From JAKBCQ01 sp021807585 (lineage in GTDB: Bacteria > Planctomycetota > Planctomycetia > Isosphaerales > Isosphaeraceae), in contig DAHWFG010000502.1 of assembly GCA_027325115.1 (NCBI GenBank), forward strand, positions 1 through 10,047: a stretch of 10,047 nucleotides of DNA. The letters run 5' to 3'. Shown one piece after another: positions 8,501 through 10,047 of this stretch. A program made the position numbers and the translations under genes. Every line of letters begins with the position of its first letter. Within the stretch, counting starts at the first letter, position 1. The notes under the pieces are model-generated. The model saw only the letters and a list, made by a program, of their open reading frames with translations, ran no database searches and was not told the DNA's origin.

Positions 8501-8686
8501 AAAACCGACGCCGATCGGCTCGGCCTGGCGTACCTTCAGGCGTTCGGCCGCGGTCCGACCGACGCCGAATCGCGTTCGATCCTGGCGTTTTTCGAAGATC
8601 GAAAACGAGCGACGAACGAGCGCGACGCGTGGGCCGAGACGTGTCATGTTCTATTTAATATTAAAGAGTTTATTTATATTCCTTGA
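5537..8686 (+). CDS. PSCyt1-PSCyt2-PSD1 (DUF1549/DUF1553) secreted cytochrome-type protein
   Basis: This 1049-residue exported protein has the standard planctomycete architecture. A signal peptide covers residues about 1-29 (MRKAFRLRSLPLIAVAC, cleavage likely after GFA); a lipobox-like AVAC at 14-17 makes a lipoprotein a weaker possibility. A PSCyt1 domain follows with the haem motif CLKCH (52-56) and MPP (105-107), whose Met could be the axial ligand. The DUF1549 domain spans about 173-390, with the typical TFDLTGLPPSP and a second haem motif, CARCH (362-366), followed by DHKFDPI. Residues about 460-617 form an inserted beta-rich domain beginning FEDFSADSWNGW. DUF1553 spans about 765-1040, with NRIWKRHFG and HPDLLD. 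ATG 5537 is preferred over GTG 5528 because GGGGGTG (5524-5530) stands 6 bases before it. The family is predicted to take part in periplasmic redox chemistry, possibly on polymers, but no reaction has been established. The DUF1501 gene follows 24 bases later. Confidence 0.95.
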   Translation: MRKAFRLRSLPLIAVACLLLVSPNRNGFAVEPDAARLEYFEKSVRPLLIARCLKCHGPEKQKGGLRLDSLRSILAGGGNGPAVVPGNPAESLLVDAIRYGDVVQMPPKSKLPADEIATLVKWVEIGAPWPVEADKASAVRPKSSFDLAQRAKHWSFQPIADPPLPVVQNRSWPESPIDCFLLAALERKGLKPAADSDKRTLIRRATFDLTGLPPSPAEIEAFLADDSPSAYAKIVDRLLASPRYGEREARLWLDLVRFAETYGHEFDYDIPNAFRYRDYVIRALNADLPFDRFVVEHAAGDLIQEPRRDPKDGVDESIVATGFFLLGEGTHSPVDVRDDEIARMDNQIDVFSKTFLGLTVSCARCHDHKFDPIRTDDYYALKGYLQSSRYQQAFIDPPERFAAKIAALQAIKDRVRRGPGWEAIAVDRDRIADYHTRSRKHESRAPRTRSPSSVSDGDEALFEDFSADSWNGWFATGYAFGDRPTRIGDFVVGAEPAFVPAGVAHSGLVSRRLQGVLRSKSFIIDKKYILYKTAGTKGRINVVVDSFEKIREPIYGALALDVAHGDEYVWRAQNVSMWIGHRAYIEIGDGATIDFTSGASRVFPGDGYLAVDEIRFSNQQQPNEDLVDSKAPNTDVNAPPRDLTPDAAIETVESLVERDAREILAAFDRIRTDPRDRSAEAVITRAIACRFVRLNPISAADRDEYARIEAEIPEPRLAQALVDGTGQDERVHIRGSYKTLGEVVPRRFLEVLGGSDQPLQRSGSGRLELARRLVDPSNPLPARVAVNRIWKRHFGEGIVKSTDDFGAMGRPPTHPDLLDRLATDFVRGGWSIKKMHRTIMLTHAYRMSSALDLEAEKIDPANELLHRASLRRLDAEEARDAILAVSGRLDPKMFGPGVPPHLTPFMEGRGRPGNSGPLDGDGRRSIYINVRRNFLTPFLLAFDYPIPFTTIGRRNVSNVPAQPLTLLNDPFVAAMSRLWAERLLSSESKTDADRLGLAYLQAFGRGPTDAESRSILAFFEDRKRATNERDAWAETCHVLFNIKEFIYIP

Positions 8687-8710
8687 CGTTATGAATCGAG
8701 AGGCGTTCAC

Positions 8711-10047
8711 ATGCATTGTCGAAGGTTTGGAACGACGCCGACGACGAGGCGCGAGCTGCTTTCGCGGGCGGCGAACGGCTTCGGCGGCCTGGCGCTTACG
8801 GCGCTTTTGAGCGATCGCTCGTTCGCGGCCGACGCTTCGGCTTCGATTTCGCCGCGGAATCGAACCGATCCGCTCGCGCCCCGTGCGGCGCATCATCTCG
8901 CGAAGGCGAAGAACGTGATCTTTTTGTTCATGGACGGAGGGCCTTCGCAGCTTGATACGTTTGATCCCAAACCGAGGCTCGACCGCGAGCACGGCAAGCC
9001 GATTGGGGTGAAGACGCACCCGACGCAATTCAACAACGTGGGCGCGGTTTTAAAATCGCCCTGGAAATTCCGCCCCCGCGGCGAAAGCGGAGTTCCAGTC
9101 AGCGATTTATTTGAACATGTCGGCGGATGCATTGACGATATTTGTGTGATTCGTTCGATGACGTCGAATTTTTCGGAGCACACGAGCGCCAATTATTTTC
9201 TGCACACGGGGTCGGGGTTGCAGGGTCGTCCGAGCCAGGGGGCGTGGACGACATACGGATTGGGGAGTGAATCCGCCGATTTGCCGGGTTTCGTCGTTCT
9301 CAACGGCGGGCTCATACCCCCGGGCGGAGTCGATTGTTTCGGCGCGGGTTTCCTTCCCGCGTCGTACCAGGGGTCGATTTTCAAATCGGGGGGGGATCCG
9401 ATCGCGAATCTTAGACCGCGCGACGGCGATTCGACTTTACAGCAACGAGAACTCACGCTGATACGTGATCTTGATCGAATAGGGCTCGATCGTTTCGGCC
9501 GGCGCGACGAGCTCGAGGCTTCGATCGCGAATTATGAGCTCGCGTATCGGATGCAATCGGCGGTTCCCGACCTGACCGCGATCGACGGCGAATCGCGCGC
9601 CGTGCGGGCTCTTTACGGTCTTGACGAACCGTACAAGCCGACGCAAATCTTCGCCCGTGAGTGTTTAATTGCGCGTCGATTGATCGAGCGCGGCGTACGC
9701 TTCGTCGAGGTGCTTTGCCCGAGCGTGGGCGCCGATCGCTGGGATCAGCATTCCGATCTCAAAACGGGGCACGCGAACAACGCCCGCGCCGTCGACAAGC
9801 CGATCGCGGGTTTGCTTAAAGATCTGAAGGCGCGTGGATTGTTGGATTCGACTCTTGTGTTCTGGGGAGGCGAATTCGGCCGCACGCCGATGGCTCAGGG
9901 AAGCGACGGCCGCGATCACAATCCTTATGGATTCACCGTTTGGCTTGCGGGAGGGGGAGTTAAAGGGGGTTACATTCATGGAGCGACCGACGATTACGGT
10001 TACCACGCGGTCGAGAACAAGGTTGAGATCCACGATCTGCACGCGAC
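8711..10047 (+). CDS. DUF1501 protein with Tat-type leader (3' end outside window)
   Basis: The 445 residues present belong to the DUF1501 family, related in fold to the sulfatase/alkaline phosphatase superfamily; its substrate is unknown. The N-terminus carries a twin-arginine motif, TTRRELL with R13 and R14, followed by a hydrophobic stretch to about residue 33. Cleavage is plausible after SFA (residue 39), so the protein is probably folded, perhaps with its metal, before export by Tat. Family motifs seen are FLFMDGGPSQLDTFDPKP (71-88), SEHTSANYFLHTG (155-167), FWGGEFGRTP (384-393), GRDHNPYGFT (400-409) and GATDDYGYHAVE (424-435). Asp75, Glu388, Asp402 and His403 are likely metal or catalytic residues by analogy. 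The frame is open at the window end, after HDLHA, which normally lies about 40 residues before the C-terminus. GAGAGG (8698-8703) is a good Shine-Dalgarno 7 bases before the ATG. It is co-transcribed with the PSD1 gene upstream. Confidence 0.95.
   Translation, partial: MHCRRFGTTPTTRRELLSRAANGFGGLALTALLSDRSFAADASASISPRNRTDPLAPRAAHHLAKAKNVIFLFMDGGPSQLDTFDPKPRLDREHGKPIGVKTHPTQFNNVGAVLKSPWKFRPRGESGVPVSDLFEHVGGCIDDICVIRSMTSNFSEHTSANYFLHTGSGLQGRPSQGAWTTYGLGSESADLPGFVVLNGGLIPPGGVDCFGAGFLPASYQGSIFKSGGDPIANLRPRDGDSTLQQRELTLIRDLDRIGLDRFGRRDELEASIANYELAYRMQSAVPDLTAIDGESRAVRALYGLDEPYKPTQIFARECLIARRLIERGVRFVEVLCPSVGADRWDQHSDLKTGHANNARAVDKPIAGLLKDLKARGLLDSTLVFWGGEFGRTPMAQGSDGRDHNPYGFTVWLAGGGVKGGYIHGATDDYGYHAVENKVEIHDLHA

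Noticed and set aside
1..10047. CRISPR array, insertion sequence, tRNA, rRNA or phage genes
   Set aside because: No regularly spaced repeats, transposase-like protein, terminal inverted repeats with target duplication, or RNA-gene signatures were seen.

Overview
The window is GC-rich bacterial DNA that reads as a planctomycete chromosome (phylum Planctomycetota). The main support is the adjacent pair of a PSCyt1-PSCyt2-PSD1 cytochrome-type protein and a DUF1501 protein with a twin-arginine-type leader. This pair is a well-known, highly multiplied gene arrangement in that phylum. Abundant GATC/CGATCG words and weak Shine-Dalgarno sequences are also seen. The exact genus cannot be read from this sequence; a large-genome planctomycete of the Isosphaeraceae type is a guess.

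Layout: (1) 9-1154, minus strand, a complete family 4 (GT-B fold) glycosyltransferase. (2) 1155-1454, a divergent intergenic region with a hairpin that has a T-tract on the minus strand. (3) 1455-1772, plus strand, a small charged orphan protein of about 105 residues. (4) 1773-1986, an intergenic region with two strong GC-rich hairpins. (5) 1987-5376, plus strand, a 1129-residue protein I cannot assign, with a long soluble N-terminal half, a central multi-spanning membrane region and a soluble C-terminal tail. (6) 5377-5536, an intergenic region with a good sigma-70-like promoter candidate. (7) 5537-8686, plus strand, a secreted 1049-residue PSD1 protein with two CxxCH haem sites and a beta-sandwich-like insertion. 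(8) 8711 to the window end, plus strand, a DUF1501 protein whose last residues lie outside the window.

Genes 7 and 8 are 24 bases apart and almost certainly form one operon. Both products carry export signals: a Sec-type signal on the cytochrome-like protein and a Tat-type signal on the DUF1501 protein. They probably work together outside the cytoplasm, but the biochemical role of this family pair is not established. Genes 1, 3 and 5 show no obvious functional link to that operon. No RNA gene, insertion sequence, CRISPR array or phage gene was seen.

The most unusual signals are the unassigned 1129-residue membrane protein and a set of very AT-rich rare-codon islands inside otherwise GC-rich genes. 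The clearest of these has 5 G/C in 45 bases and codes for part of a membrane helix.
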